Notes: generated from the sequence alone by a model not told the origin. A stretch of 9,655 nucleotides of DNA from Rhodococcus sp. IITR03 (GCA_001017865.1 LATQ01000001.1:1762294-1771948); one strand, 5' to 3'; shown: positions 1 to 8,101, numbered from the stretch's first letter. A program made the numbers and translations.

Positions 1-699
1 CTCGCCGAGGCCGGGCACCCGTCGCGCTCGGGGCGCGAGCGTGGAGGAGTGCGCGCGGCGATCGCGGAGAAGATCCGCGGCGAGGGTGGCGAGGCCTTCG
101 CCCACTTCCTCGACGTGTCGTCCACCGAATCCGTCGACGAGTTCGTCACCGCGGCCGAGGAGGCCCTCGGCCCCGCCGAGATCGTCGTCTCGGGAGCGGG
201 CGACATGGATTTCGCGTTGCCGCACGAGATGGATCCCGACCGGTTCGCCTTCCAGGTGAACGTGCACCTGATGGGCACACAACGTCTGGCCCATCGTGTG
301 CTGCCCGGCATGATCGACCGGAAACGCGGCGACTTCGTCGTGATCGGATCCGACTGTGCCGTGCTTCCCCGGCCCTGGATGGGTGCCTACAACGCCGCCA
401 AGACCGGCCTCGAAGCGCTCGTCCGCGAAATGCGGATGGAACTCGAGGGTACGGGTGTCCGCGCATCGGTCGTGCGCCCAGGGCCGACGCAGACCGGTGC
501 CGGCATGACCGCGCCGGCGGAGGTCCTCGAACCGATGCTCGAGGACTGGGGCACATGGGGTTTCGCCCGACACCCCTACTTCCTTCGTGCATCCGACATC
601 GCCGCGGCCGCGCTCTCGGTCGTCTCGGCCCCCCGCGGCGCCCACATCGTGCTCATCGAGGTTCAACCCGAAGCGCCCCTGCGGAAGGACAATCCATGA
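1..699 (+). CDS. Short-chain dehydrogenase/reductase (SDR), 5' partial
   Basis: NAD(P)-dependent oxidoreductase of the classical SDR family, probably acting on a steroid hydroxyl or ketone. The reading frame is open from base 1, so the N-terminus with its TGxxxGIG cofactor loop lies outside the window. Visible family marks are LDVSS after the second Rossmann strand, SGAGD in place of the usual NAG, the catalytic serine in VVIGSD, and the YNAAK active-site tetrad motif near 388-402, followed by VVRPGPT. The last four bases overlap the cyp51 start (ATGA), which implies translational coupling. From memory, the order SDR-cyp51-ferredoxin matches M. tuberculosis Rv0765c-Rv0763c, and motifs such as PVALGARRVE and LEDW..WG.AR also fit that protein. 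Oddity: between 18 and 58 the expected family sequence is recovered only by switching frames 1-3-2-1, i.e. three apparent missing bases that cancel out. The SDR family is certain; the substrate is inferred. Confidence 0.93.
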   Translation, partial: LAEAGHPSRSGRERGGVRAAIAEKIRGEGGEAFAHFLDVSSTESVDEFVTAAEEALGPAEIVVSGAGDMDFALPHEMDPDRFAFQVNVHLMGTQRLAHRVLPGMIDRKRGDFVVIGSDCAVLPRPWMGAYNAAKTGLEALVREMRMELEGTGVRASVVRPGPTQTGAGMTAPAEVLEPMLEDWGTWGFARHPYFLRASDIAAAALSVVSAPRGAHIVLIEVQPEAPLRKDNP

Positions 700-2082
700 C
701 CACACTCGTCGAGCCCCGGCGTGTGTCCGGCGGCGAACACGAACACGGCCACCTCGAGGAACTGCGCACCGATCCCATCGCGCTCATGCGCCGGGTGCGT
801 GAGGAGTGCGGCGACGTCGGGGTCTTCCAGCTCGCCGACAAGAAGGTCGTACTACTCTCCGGTGCGGAGGCCAACGAGTTCTTCTTCCGTGCCGCGGACG
901 AGGATCTCGACCAGCAGGCCGCCTATCCGTTCATGAAGCCGGTCTTCGGTGAGGGCGTCGTCTTCGACGCCAGCCCCGAACGCCGCAAGGAGATGCTGCA
1001 CAATTCGGCGCTGCGTGGCGAACAGATGCGGGGCCACGCGGCGACCATCGACCGCGAGGTGCAGGACATGGTCGCCGGCTGGGGCGACGAAGGCGATATC
1101 GACCTGCTCGAATTCTTCGCCGAAATGACCATCTACACGTCGTCGGCCTGCCTGATCGGCAAGAAGTTCCGCGACCAGCTCGACGGACGATTCGCCCACC
1201 TCTACCACGACCTCGAGAAGGGCACCGACGCACTGGCCTTCGTCGATCCCTACGCGCCGATCGAGAGTTTCCGGCGACGCGACGAGGCCCGCCACGGACT
1301 CGTGGCACTCGTGCAGGAGATCATGGACGGACGCATCGCGAACCCGCCGCAGGGCAAGGAGGACCGCGACATGCTCGACGTCCTCGTCTCCATCAAGGAC
1401 GAGGACGGCAAGGAACGGTTCAGCGCCGACGAGATCACCGGCATCTTCATCTCGATGATGTTCGCCGGCCACCACACCACCTCCGGAACGGCGGCCTGGG
1501 CGCTCATCGAACTGCTGCGCAACCCCGAGTACATGCAGCAGGTCACGGCGGAACTCGACGTCCTGTACTCCGACGGCGAGAGCGTGAGCTCCATGCACTG
1601 CGCAGATCCCGGTGCTCGAAGCGGTGCTCAAGGAGACGCTGCGCCTGCACCCGCCACTGATCCTGCTTCTTCGGGTCGCGCGCGACGACTTCGAGGTCGC
1701 CGGATACCGGATCTCGGAGGGCGATCTCGTGGGTGCGACACCGGCGATCTCCAACCGGATCCCGGAGGACTTCCCGGATCCCGATGCCTTCGATCCCGGC
1801 CGCTACATCGACCCCAACCAGGAGGACATCGTCAACCGGTGGACCTGGATTCCGTTCGGGGCGGGTCGGCACCGCTGTGTGGGAGCGGCGTTCGCGCTCA
1901 TGCAGCTGAAGGCGATATTCTCGGTTCTGCTGCGCGACTTCGAGTTCGAACTGTCCCAGCCGCCCGAGACCTACCGCAACGACCACTCGAAGATGGTGGT
2001 CCAGCTCGAACAGCCGTGTGCTGTGCGGTACCGGCGTCGCACCCGGGCGGCATCCGGCACCGGCACAGCGACGCAGGAGTGA
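696..2082 (+). CDS. cyp51: Sterol 14-alpha-demethylase, cytochrome P450 CYP51 (two apparent frameshifts)
   Basis: Heme monooxygenase of the CYP51 family, which removes the 14-alpha-methyl group of sterols. Corrected length is about 462 residues, against about 451 for the mycobacterial enzyme. The N-terminus RVSGGEHEHGHLEELRTDP, the block FGEGVVFDASPERRKEMLHN, the I-helix AGHHTTSGT (about 1464-1490), the ExxR motif in KETLRLHPP (about 1630-1653) and the heme loop FGAGRHRCVG with its Cys ligand at 1876-1878 (about residue 395) are all typical of the soluble mycobacterial CYP51. The ATG at 696 is chosen for its GGAAGGA ribosome site (683-689) and the match to the known N-terminus. The frame breaks at about 1590 (one T missing) and about 1603 (one C missing). 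Restoring them gives VSFHALRQIPVLE, the expected text. The ferredoxin gene immediately downstream supplies the likely electron donor. The natural substrate in these bacteria is unclear. Confidence 0.96.
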
Positions 2083-2089
2083 GGTTCGG

Positions 2090-2284
2090 ATGAGGATCGA
2101 AGCAGACCTCGATCTGTGTCAAGGACACGCGATGTGCTCGATGGAAGCCCCGGACGTCTTCACCGTCGCCAAACGGGGTGAGGTGGAGGTCCTCCTCGAT
2201 CCCGTGCCGGAGGAGATGCATGCCGACGTACGAGCAGCTGTGAAGTACTGCCCCACCCAAGCCCTTCGCATCGTCGAAGACTGA
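2090..2284 (+). CDS. 3Fe-4S ferredoxin, redox partner of CYP51
   Basis: Small cytoplasmic electron carrier of 64 residues, probably feeding electrons to the adjacent CYP51. The sequence starts MRIEADLDLCQGHAMC, has a central acidic and hydrophobic stretch, and ends with YCPTQALRIVED. The three cysteines in the pattern C-x5-C ... C-P indicate a single 3Fe-4S cluster; the second position of a four-Cys 4Fe-4S motif is replaced (QGHAM between the first two cysteines). This is the usual actinobacterial P450-associated ferredoxin, and it resembles Rv0763c, encoded next to cyp51 in M. tuberculosis. The ATG at 2090 is preferred over earlier in-frame codons because it gives the family N-terminus and has AGGAG at 2075-2079, overlapping the cyp51 stop, and GAGG at 2081-2084. 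It begins 7 bp after the cyp51 stop. This gene is intact, without frame breaks. No dedicated ferredoxin reductase gene is present in the window. Confidence 0.95.
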   Translation: MRIEADLDLCQGHAMCSMEAPDVFTVAKRGEVEVLLDPVPEEMHADVRAAVKYCPTQALRIVED

Positions 2285-2299
2285 GGACCAGGAGACAGG

Positions 2300-2850
2300 A
2301 TGGCCACGTTCGATCGTGCCGAGCTCGACGAGATGATCACCCGCTGGGTCGACGCCAACAAGCGCGCCGAGGCCGAAGGCGACTGGAAGCCTTTGGCCGA
2401 CATGTACACCGAGGACGCCACCTACGGCTGGAACTACGGCCCGAAGGACGAGTTCATGGCCGTGGGACGCGAGGAGATCCGCGACCTCGCGCTGGGCCAG
2501 GAGATGGACGGGCTCGAAGGCTGGCAGTATCCCTACCAGCAGTTCGTCGTCGACGACCGCTCCGGCGACGTGATCGGCTTCTGGAAGCAGATCGCCGACA
2601 GGACCGCGAGAACGGCGAGCACTACGCGGTGCACGGTATCGGCGGGAGCTGGTTCCGGTACGGCGGCAACTTCCAGTGGTCGTGGCAGCGCGACTTCTTC
2701 GACTTCGGCAACGTCTCGCACCTGTTCCTCGAGATGATCACGGCGAACGCGCTCTCCGACGGCATGCAGAAGCGGATCGAACGGTCTACGGGGAAGAAGC
2801 GGCTCCCCGGTTGGTACCGGGTCGGCGAGTCGCCGGTTCCGTTGTGGTGA
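2300..2850 (+). CDS. NTF2/SnoaL-like protein (one apparent frameshift)
   Basis: Predicted cytoplasmic protein of about 183 residues with a cone-shaped NTF2-like (SnoaL-type) fold. The features are an N-terminal helix (ELDEMITRWVDANKRAEAEGDW), the hallmark ...LADMYTEDATYGWNYGP, a GREEI turn, and later strands rich in aromatic residues (WQYPYQQFVVDD, GGSWFRYGGNFQWSWQRDFFDF). This fold includes ketosteroid isomerases, polyketide cyclases and many proteins of unknown function, so a steroid-binding or isomerase role is suggested by its neighbours but not shown. I believe a similar gene (Rv0762c) follows the ferredoxin in M. tuberculosis. The start has AGGAG at 2290-2294, five bases before ATG. The frame breaks at about 2600 where one C appears to be missing (ADRTRENGEHYAVHG is restored). 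The stop overlaps the next gene's GTG by 4 bp. Confidence 0.85.
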
Positions 2851-4100
2851 CCGGCGTGGACACCGGCAGATCGTTCGCCGCGCTCTCCCGCACCGATCTC
2901 GCTGTGCTCGTCCCCGAACTGTTGCTGTGCGGTCAGCTCATCGACCGTTCGGGGATGGCGCATCTGATCTCGCATTCGGTCGGGAGGGCATGGCGGAGGT
3001 GGCCATCGAGGAATGGCAGGCGTCCTCACCGTGGTACACGCGCCGCATGCAGCGTGCCCTGAAGTTCGAAGGCGACGACGTCGTCACGATCTTCAAGGGC
3101 ATGCAGCTCGACATCGGGGCGCCCCCGCAGTTCATGGACTTCCGTTATCGCGTCCACGACCGCGACCACGGCGAGTTCTGGCTCGACACTGCGGGGCGCT
3201 GATGGACGTCGAGCCGCTCGGCGACGCCTACGTGACCGCGATGTGCCACGACATCGAGGACCCGACCTTCGACGCCACCGCGCTCGCCACCAATCCGCAC
3301 GCCCGGGTCCGGCCGATCCATCGGCCGCCCCGTGCGCCGGCCGACCGGCACCCGCACTGTGCGTGGACGGTCACGATCGACTCCTCGTACGACCCCACGG
3401 CTGTCGAACCGCACACCGAAGCGCTCGGCCGGACCGCGGCCGTGGCACTCGAACTGAGCCCGATCGACCACGATGGAGAGGGGAGACACGACTATTCGGG
3501 TCCCCTCCTCGCAGACCTCCGGTTCGACGAGTTCTCGAAGCCGGCCCTGGTACGCATCGCCGAGGAGGTGTGCCTGCAGCATCACCTGCTCGCTCTCGGA
3601 TTCCTCATGAGTGTGCGCAAGCGAACCGACGAGCAGTCTGCGATCGAGCTGACCCGTAAGCAGCTCACGGGTATCGCCGGCATCACGTCCGAGCGCATCC
3701 GTACCGCGCTGGGATTGCCGCGCTCGTTCGCCGGCCTGTCGGTGGTGCTCGATGTACACCCGATGCTGGCACCGGACCGGTATGTCGATCGGGTGATCTG
3801 TTTCGACGACGACGCGCTGGGTCTCCGGATCAATCGGCGAGGTGGCGCCTTCGACGACGGGTCCTGGCCCACCTTGATCGACGCCGAACACCTCGGCCCG
3901 CTCGACGCCTGGTGCGCGGTGTGGACCCGCACTTCACCACCCGCCTGGTCTCTGCGACCGACGAGGCTCTCGTCGTCGAGGTGTTCCGTGACGAATCCCC
4001 GGCGAAGGAGTGCGACGAGGTCGCCATCACGCGCTTCAGTACGGGTTCGTCCTTCGTCTTCGAAGATCGGGGAATCCCCCTCCCGCTCACCGTTGTCTGA
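2847..4100 (+). CDS. Conserved protein of unknown function, ~418 aa (three apparent frameshifts)
   Basis: I do not recognise a characterised family. After correcting three single missing bases, at about 2974 (T), 3193 (G) and 3910 (G), one continuous soluble protein of 418 residues emerges, without signal peptide or membrane segment. The N-terminal half (about 44-180) has FGREGMAEVAIEEW, then GEFWLDTAGALMDVEPLGD, MCHDIEDPTFDATA (Cys134, His135), and ends in a His/Pro-rich stretch with DRHPHCAW (His169, His171, Cys172). The C-terminal half (about 225-418) has a helical part LVRIAEEVCLQHHLLALGFLMSVRKR. The spaced Cys/His residues might bind a metal or cofactor. The pattern of a domain ending in xHCxW faintly recalls V4R or ATC-hydrolase-like proteins, but this is a weak guess. 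The GTG start forms a GTGA overlap with the previous stop, placing it firmly inside the cyp51 operon, 22 bp before the GMC oxidase gene. Confidence 0.8.
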
Positions 4101-4109
4101 CCACGCTCC

Positions 4110-4114
4110 AGGAG
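4110..4114 (+). promoter_or_regulatory. Ribosome binding site AGGAG for the GMC oxidase GTG start
   Basis: AGGAG lies 8 bases before the GTG at 4123 and supports that start. The GTG start gives a protein beginning directly with a complete Tat signal peptide. Confidence 0.75.
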
Positions 4115-4122
4115 AGCCCTTC

Positions 4123-5699
4123 GTGAATAGTGCGCTGTCCCGCCGTACCTTCCTGCGGGGAACCGTCGTCGGCGGTGCGGCCGTTGCCGCGTTGTCGTTG
4201 TCCCCGATCCCACGCGCACGCGCCGAGGTCACCGAGGAGCGCCATCGGGCGGTCGTCGTGGGCAGCGGATTCGGCGGTGCGATCACCGCGCTGCATCTCG
4301 GCCGGGCCGGTGTGCAGACGCTCGTCCTCGAACGCGGGATCCGCTGGCCCACCGGGCCGGACGCCGAGACGTTCCCTCACATGCTGCAACCGGACCGGCG
4401 GATGTCGTGGTTGTCGCCCGCCCCGGTGATGACCGGTACTCCGCCGATCCCGACCGAACCGTTCACCGGGCTCATCGAACGGGTTCCGGGTAACGGGATG
4501 GACGTCATGTGCGGCGCGGGGGTCGGCGGGAGTTCGCTGGCCTATCACGGCATGACCGTGCAACCCGACGGGCAGCGATTCTCCGATTCGGTGTCCTCGC
4601 GTATCGACTACGACCTGCTGGCCTCCGACCACTATCGGCGGGTGGCACGGGTGCTGAGGGTCGCGACCATTCCGGACGATCTGCTCGACCACGATCGGTA
4701 CCGGTCCTCACGCCAGTTCCTGGACCGTGCAGGTTCGCAGGGCTACGACACCTTCAGAGTGCCGATGTGCATCGACTGGGACTTCGCGCGACGGGAGCTG
4801 ACCGGGGAACTGAAACCGTCTTACACGACGGGCGACGTCATCTACGGAGTCAACAACGGCGGTAAGTTCTCGGTCGACGTCACCTATCTCGCCGAGGCGG
4901 AACGCACGGGGCACGTCACGGTCGCGCCGCTGCACCGGGTCGGCGACATCGAGCGTGCTCCGGACGGCACCTGGATCGTGCACGTGGACCGGATTCACAC
5001 GGACGGAACGGTTCTCGAACGCAAGCGGATCCTCGCACAGTCGCTGTTCCTCGGTGCCGGATCGGCCGGCACGACCCGTCTCCTCGTGAAGGCGAAGGCG
5101 AAGGGGCTCGTCCCCGATCTTCCCGACGGCGTCGGAACGGGATGGGGCAACAACGGCGACCGGGTGTTCGCCGTGACGAGCCCGCTCGTCAGTCCCGGCG
5201 ACCATCAGGCCGGCCCGCCTGTGTGGGTATGCGCGACTACACCGATCCCGCCGGCCCGTTGATGATCGTCACCGGCCCGGTGCCGTTCCCCGTCGATGTG
5301 GGAACGACCACGATGATCGGTCTGGGGATCGTCGACGGCCGAGGAGTCTGGCACTACGACGCCGGCCGCGACGATGCGGTCCTGAACTGGGATCAGGCCT
5401 ACGACCGGGAACTCACCCGCGCCATCGAGGCCCGCATCCGGCGGATCGCGGGACCGGCCTCGATCGTCATCGACGTCAACGCCGTCGACATCAACACCTT
5501 CCACCCGCTCGGTGGTGCGCCGTTCGGGGTGGTGTGCGACGACGCCGGTCGCGTGCACGACCAGCCCGGCCTGTATGTGGTGGACGGCGCGAAGATCCCG
5601 GGATCGACCGGGGCGTGCAATCCGTCGATGACGATCGCGGCGCTCGCCGAGTACGGCGCCGATCGGATCGTCTCGCGCGACCTGGATCGCGTGTTCTGA
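4123..5699 (+). CDS. Tat-exported GMC flavoprotein, class I cholesterol oxidase type (one apparent frameshift)
   Basis: FAD-dependent oxidase of about 526 residues. Class I cholesterol oxidases turn 3-beta-hydroxysterols into 4-en-3-ones with hydrogen peroxide. A Tat signal (SRRTFLRG at residues 6-13, hydrophobic stretch, ARA-EV cleavage near residue 34) predicts export in folded form. The dinucleotide-binding motif VVVGSGFGGAITALHLG follows, then GAGVGGSSLAYHGM, DVIYGVNNGGKFS, LFLGAGSAGTTRLL and GWGNNGD, each matching the Streptomyces/Brevibacterium enzyme. Near the C-terminus come FHPLGG (His at 5502-5504) and GACNPSMTIAALAE (Asn at 5619-5621), the equivalents of His447 and Asn485 of Streptomyces ChoA. 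The catalytic Glu361 position seems to read Asp (PFPVDVG). The frame breaks at about 5220-5235, where one or four bases are missing (GPPVWVGMRDY expected). It is the last gene of the operon, with a hairpin 31 bp after its stop. A steroid substrate is likely; cholesterol itself is not certain. Confidence 0.9.
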
Positions 5700-5741
5700 C
5701 CCGATGGGTGGTTCCGGTGGCCCGATGGGTGGTTCCGGTGG
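5700..5741. repeat. Perfect 21-bp tandem direct repeat, two copies
   Basis: 5700-5720 and 5721-5741 are identical 21-mers beginning cccgatgggtgg and ending ttccggtgg, directly abutting each other just after the GMC stop codon. The second copy supplies the left arm of the terminator hairpin; the first copy carries the same arm and could pair instead, making a longer loop. The repeat is outside any gene. Confidence 0.9.
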
Positions 5742-5757
5742 CCGGGCCACCGGAACC
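5731..5757. terminator. Bidirectional hairpin terminator between convergent operons
   Basis: A perfect 12-bp inverted repeat, ggttccggtggc at 5731-5742 and gccaccggaacc at 5746-5757, with the loop cgg. It sits between the stop of the GMC oxidase gene (5699, + strand) and the stop of the FAD dehydrogenase gene (5768, - strand), so it can end both transcripts. There is no run of T on either side, which is common for terminators in high-GC actinobacteria. Confidence 0.8.
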
Positions 5758-5767
5758 GTTCCGGCTG

Positions 5768-7228
5768 TCAGCCTTTCGCAGCCGACAGGCCGGCGCGACG
5801 CCCGAAGAAGCTTCCGTCGCCCAGCGACGTGCCGCTCGCATACCCCCACGCGCACACACCCGACGTGCAGCGACCCGCAGCGAACAGGCCGGGGATCGGA
5901 TCGCCGGACACGTGCAGCACCTCCGAGTTCACCGAGGTGCGCAGACCGCCGAGCGTGAAACCTGCTGTGCAGTTGCGCAGATCGAGCGCCGCGATCGGGC
6001 TGCCGATGGGCTTGACCCACTCGCTCTTCTTGCCCAGCACCGGATCGCTGCCGTTCTCGGCGTGCCTGTTGTAGACCTCGACGGTCGCCTGCAACGTCCC
6101 CACCGGCAGCTCCATGTCGGATTCGAGTTCGGCGACGGTCTCTGCGACCCACTTCGGACGGAACCGGAAGAAGGGCGTCGAACTCGTTGCCGCACAACCC
6201 TCCTCGTACGCCTGTTCGTCGATGATCAGATAGGCCTGGTTGTCGTTCTTCAGCAGCGTGAGCTGACCGATACGGCCCGGATAGGTGTCCTCGGGGACGT
6301 ACCGCTGACCGCGGCCGTTGACGAGGATGCCGCGGGCCATCAACTGCGGGTCGCCGAAGAAGGCGACCTCGGTGGCGTCCATGTGCGCGAGATCGGCGCC
6401 GAGCCGCCTGCGCCATGCGGATCGCGCGGCCGTCGTGCTCCTCGATCGCCCGCACCCGGGCGGCCGCTGAGCTGCGGCGCGTACGACTCGACCATCTCCT
6501 TGTTGTACGCGAAACTGCCGGTCGCGAGGACGACGCCGCGGCGGGCCCGGATGTGGACGTCCTTGCCGTACTGCTTGGCCGTCAGGCCCACGACACGTCC
6601 GTCGCCGTCGACGATCAATCGCTGCACCCGCACGTCGTATTCGGCTCGTACACCGAGGCTTTCGGCAACCTGCGAGAGCGGCTGCATGAGCATGTACCCG
6701 CCGCCCTTCTCGCCGGTGCGCTTGTCGGTCATCTGCGGGACGTGCCCGCGCGGGGCGGGCGTGGCGATCTCGTTGAAGGGCGCGGAGTTCTCGCCGCCGG
6801 AGTACATCAGGCCGTCGTCACCGGGGATCTCCCACCCGGGTTCGCCCCAGAAGCTCTCCTTGAACACCACACCGTTGTCCACGAGCCACTCGTAGTGTTC
6901 GACGCTGCCCTCGCAGTACTCGGTGATCTTCGCTTCATCGGCGCCCGGCCCGAGCGCGGCGAGCATGAACGCCTTCATGTTCTCGGGCGAGTCGTCGAAT
7001 CCGAGGGCCTTCTGCAGCGGGGTGCGCCGCCGAGGTAGACGATGCCGCCCGACAGCGAGGCCGCACCGCCCCAACCGCCGGTCCGTTCGAGCACGAGCAC
7101 GTCGGCACGCGGGCGGCCTCGATGGACGCCGAGACACCGGCGATGCCGTAACCGGCGACGACGACGTCGGCTTCGTGGTCCCAGGTGGAGACGCTGTCGG
7201 CGGGAAGGGGATGGAGATCGGTGCTCAT
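5768..7228 (-). CDS. FAD-dependent 3-ketosteroid dehydrogenase, probably delta4-(5alpha) type (four apparent frameshifts)
   Basis: Flavoprotein of about 488 residues in the 3-ketosteroid dehydrogenase/fumarate reductase flavoprotein family, expected to introduce a double bond into ring A of 3-ketosteroids. It starts MSTDLHPLP and has the FAD motif DVVVAGYGIAG (about residues 21-31). After correction it continues with ADVLVLERTGGWGGAA, SGGIVYLGGGTPLQKA, GPGADEAKITEYCEG, GGYMLMQPL, RRGVVLATGSFAYN, AAIEEHDG, MDATEVAFF and a C-terminal FAD-closing segment GLFAAGRCTSG...GYASGTSLGDGSFFGRR (Tyr codon 5841-5843). These blocks, especially GFDDSPENMK and EDTYPGRIGQ, recall the delta4-(5alpha)-dehydrogenase of R. 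jostii RHA1 more than the delta1 enzyme; in that enzyme I recall Tyr and Ser of the GYASG segment as catalytic. Apparent indels: base(s) missing near 7103-7109 and 7024, one extra near 6448-6451 and 6404-6408. It begins 22 bp after the LLM gene. Confidence 0.88.
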
Positions 7229-7250
7229 CGGGGTCCGTTCGGGTCGGTGA

Positions 7251-8096
7251 TCAGTGGTCGAGTTTCGAGGCGAGTCGGTCGATGTACGCGACGACGTCGT
7301 CCTGGGGACGGTCGGGCAGGCCGAAGATCACCTCGGTGACCCCGGCGTCCTCCCAGATCCTCAGTTGCTCGGCGTCGTGACGGCCTGCCAGGGCGAGGAT
7401 CTCGGGAGTCCCTGCACGGCCGACATCGGCCCAGGCCTTGTGGAGGCGCGCGACGTTGTCGACGACGTTGTTCTCCGTGGGTGTGGTGATCCACCCGTCG
7501 GTGTGGCGGACGATCCAGTCGAAGTTGCGGTCGGTGGAACCGGCGCCGAGGAAGATCGGGGGCCGTGGCTGCTGCACAGGTTTCGGCCACGCCCAGCTCG
7601 GCCCGAACGCGACGAAGTCTCCCTCGTAGGAGGCCTCTTCCTCGGTCCACAGCGCCTGCATCGCTTCGAGATACTGGCGCATCGCGGTGCGCTTCTTCTT
7701 CGGCGGTACGCCGTGGTCGGCGAGTTCCTCGGCGTTCCAACCGAATCCGACACCGAAGTTCACCCGGCCGCCGGAAAGGTGATCGAGGCTCGCGATGGTC
7801 TTGGCGAGCGTGATGGGGTCGTGCTCGAGGGGCAGTGCGACGGAGGTGCCCAACTTGATCGTCGACGTCACCGCGGCGGCGAGCCCGAGCGCCACCCACG
7901 GATCGAGGGTGCGCATGTAGCGGTCGTCGGGAAGGGTCTCGTTGCCCGTTCCCGGATGCGCGGATTCGCGACGGATCGGGATGTGAGTGTGTTCGGGCAC
8001 ATAGAAACTGTCGAAACCGCGACTCTCCGCGGTCGAGGCAGCGACTTCGGGCCGGATTCCCCGGTCGCTCGTGAACAGGGTGATTCCGTGGCGCAC
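7251..8096 (-). CDS. LLM-class flavin/F420-dependent oxidoreductase
   Basis: Intact 281-residue protein of the luciferase-like monooxygenase superfamily with a TIM-barrel fold, most like the F420-dependent actinobacterial subfamily. Family marks are the N-terminal strand MRHGITLFTSD, GFDSFYVPEHTH, the region TLDPWVALGLAAAVTSTIKLGTS, then HDPITLAKTIASLDHLSGGRVNFGVGFGWNAEE (the usual flavin/F420-binding block), PRPPIFLGAG and DGWITTP. F420 or FMN use cannot be told from sequence alone. The start is a GTG at 8096 with GGAGAGGGG five bases upstream. It is the first gene of a two-gene operon with the FAD ketosteroid dehydrogenase, under a promoter carrying a KstR-type operator 33 bp upstream, so a role in steroid conversion is likely, although no substrate can be named. 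Confidence 0.93.
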   Translation of the reverse strand: MRHGITLFTSDRGIRPEVAASTAESRGFDSFYVPEHTHIPIRRESAHPGTGNETLPDDRYMRTLDPWVALGLAAAVTSTIKLGTSVALPLEHDPITLAKTIASLDHLSGGRVNFGVGFGWNAEELADHGVPPKKKRTAMRQYLEAMQALWTEEEASYEGDFVAFGPSWAWPKPVQQPRPPIFLGAGSTDRNFDWIVRHTDGWITTPTENNVVDNVARLHKAWADVGRAGTPEILALAGRHDAEQLRIWEDAGVTEVIFGLPDRPQDDVVAYIDRLASKLDH

Positions 8097-8101
8097 AGCA
8101 G

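Noticed and set aside
555..695. An N-terminal extension of CYP51 starting at 555.
   Set aside because: The extra 47 residues are Arg/Pro-rich shadow of the SDR gene. The ATG at 696 has a good ribosome site and the known CYP51 N-terminus.
852..1754. A 300-residue open frame on the minus strand inside cyp51.
   Set aside because: It is a codon-bias shadow of cyp51 in high-GC DNA; its translation shows no family motif, while the plus strand is clearly CYP51.
4475..4488. A second KstR-like box, tcgaacgggttccg.
   Set aside because: It has the AACnnGTT core, but the last fixed A is G, and it lies deep in the GMC coding region, where a regulatory role is unlikely.
3013..5262. A single 749-residue open frame joining the unknown protein to the N-terminal part of the GMC oxidase, resembling a fusion enzyme.
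   Set aside because: It arises because the frame break near 3910 hides the unknown gene's stop at 4100. The stretch before 4123 is off-frame text, and the GMC protein has its own ribosome site, GTG start and Tat signal peptide.
5534..6895. A 453-residue plus-strand open frame across the terminator and the ketosteroid dehydrogenase.
   Set aside because: It crosses the GMC stop region and the hairpin and is Arg/Pro-rich shadow text opposite a clear flavoprotein gene.
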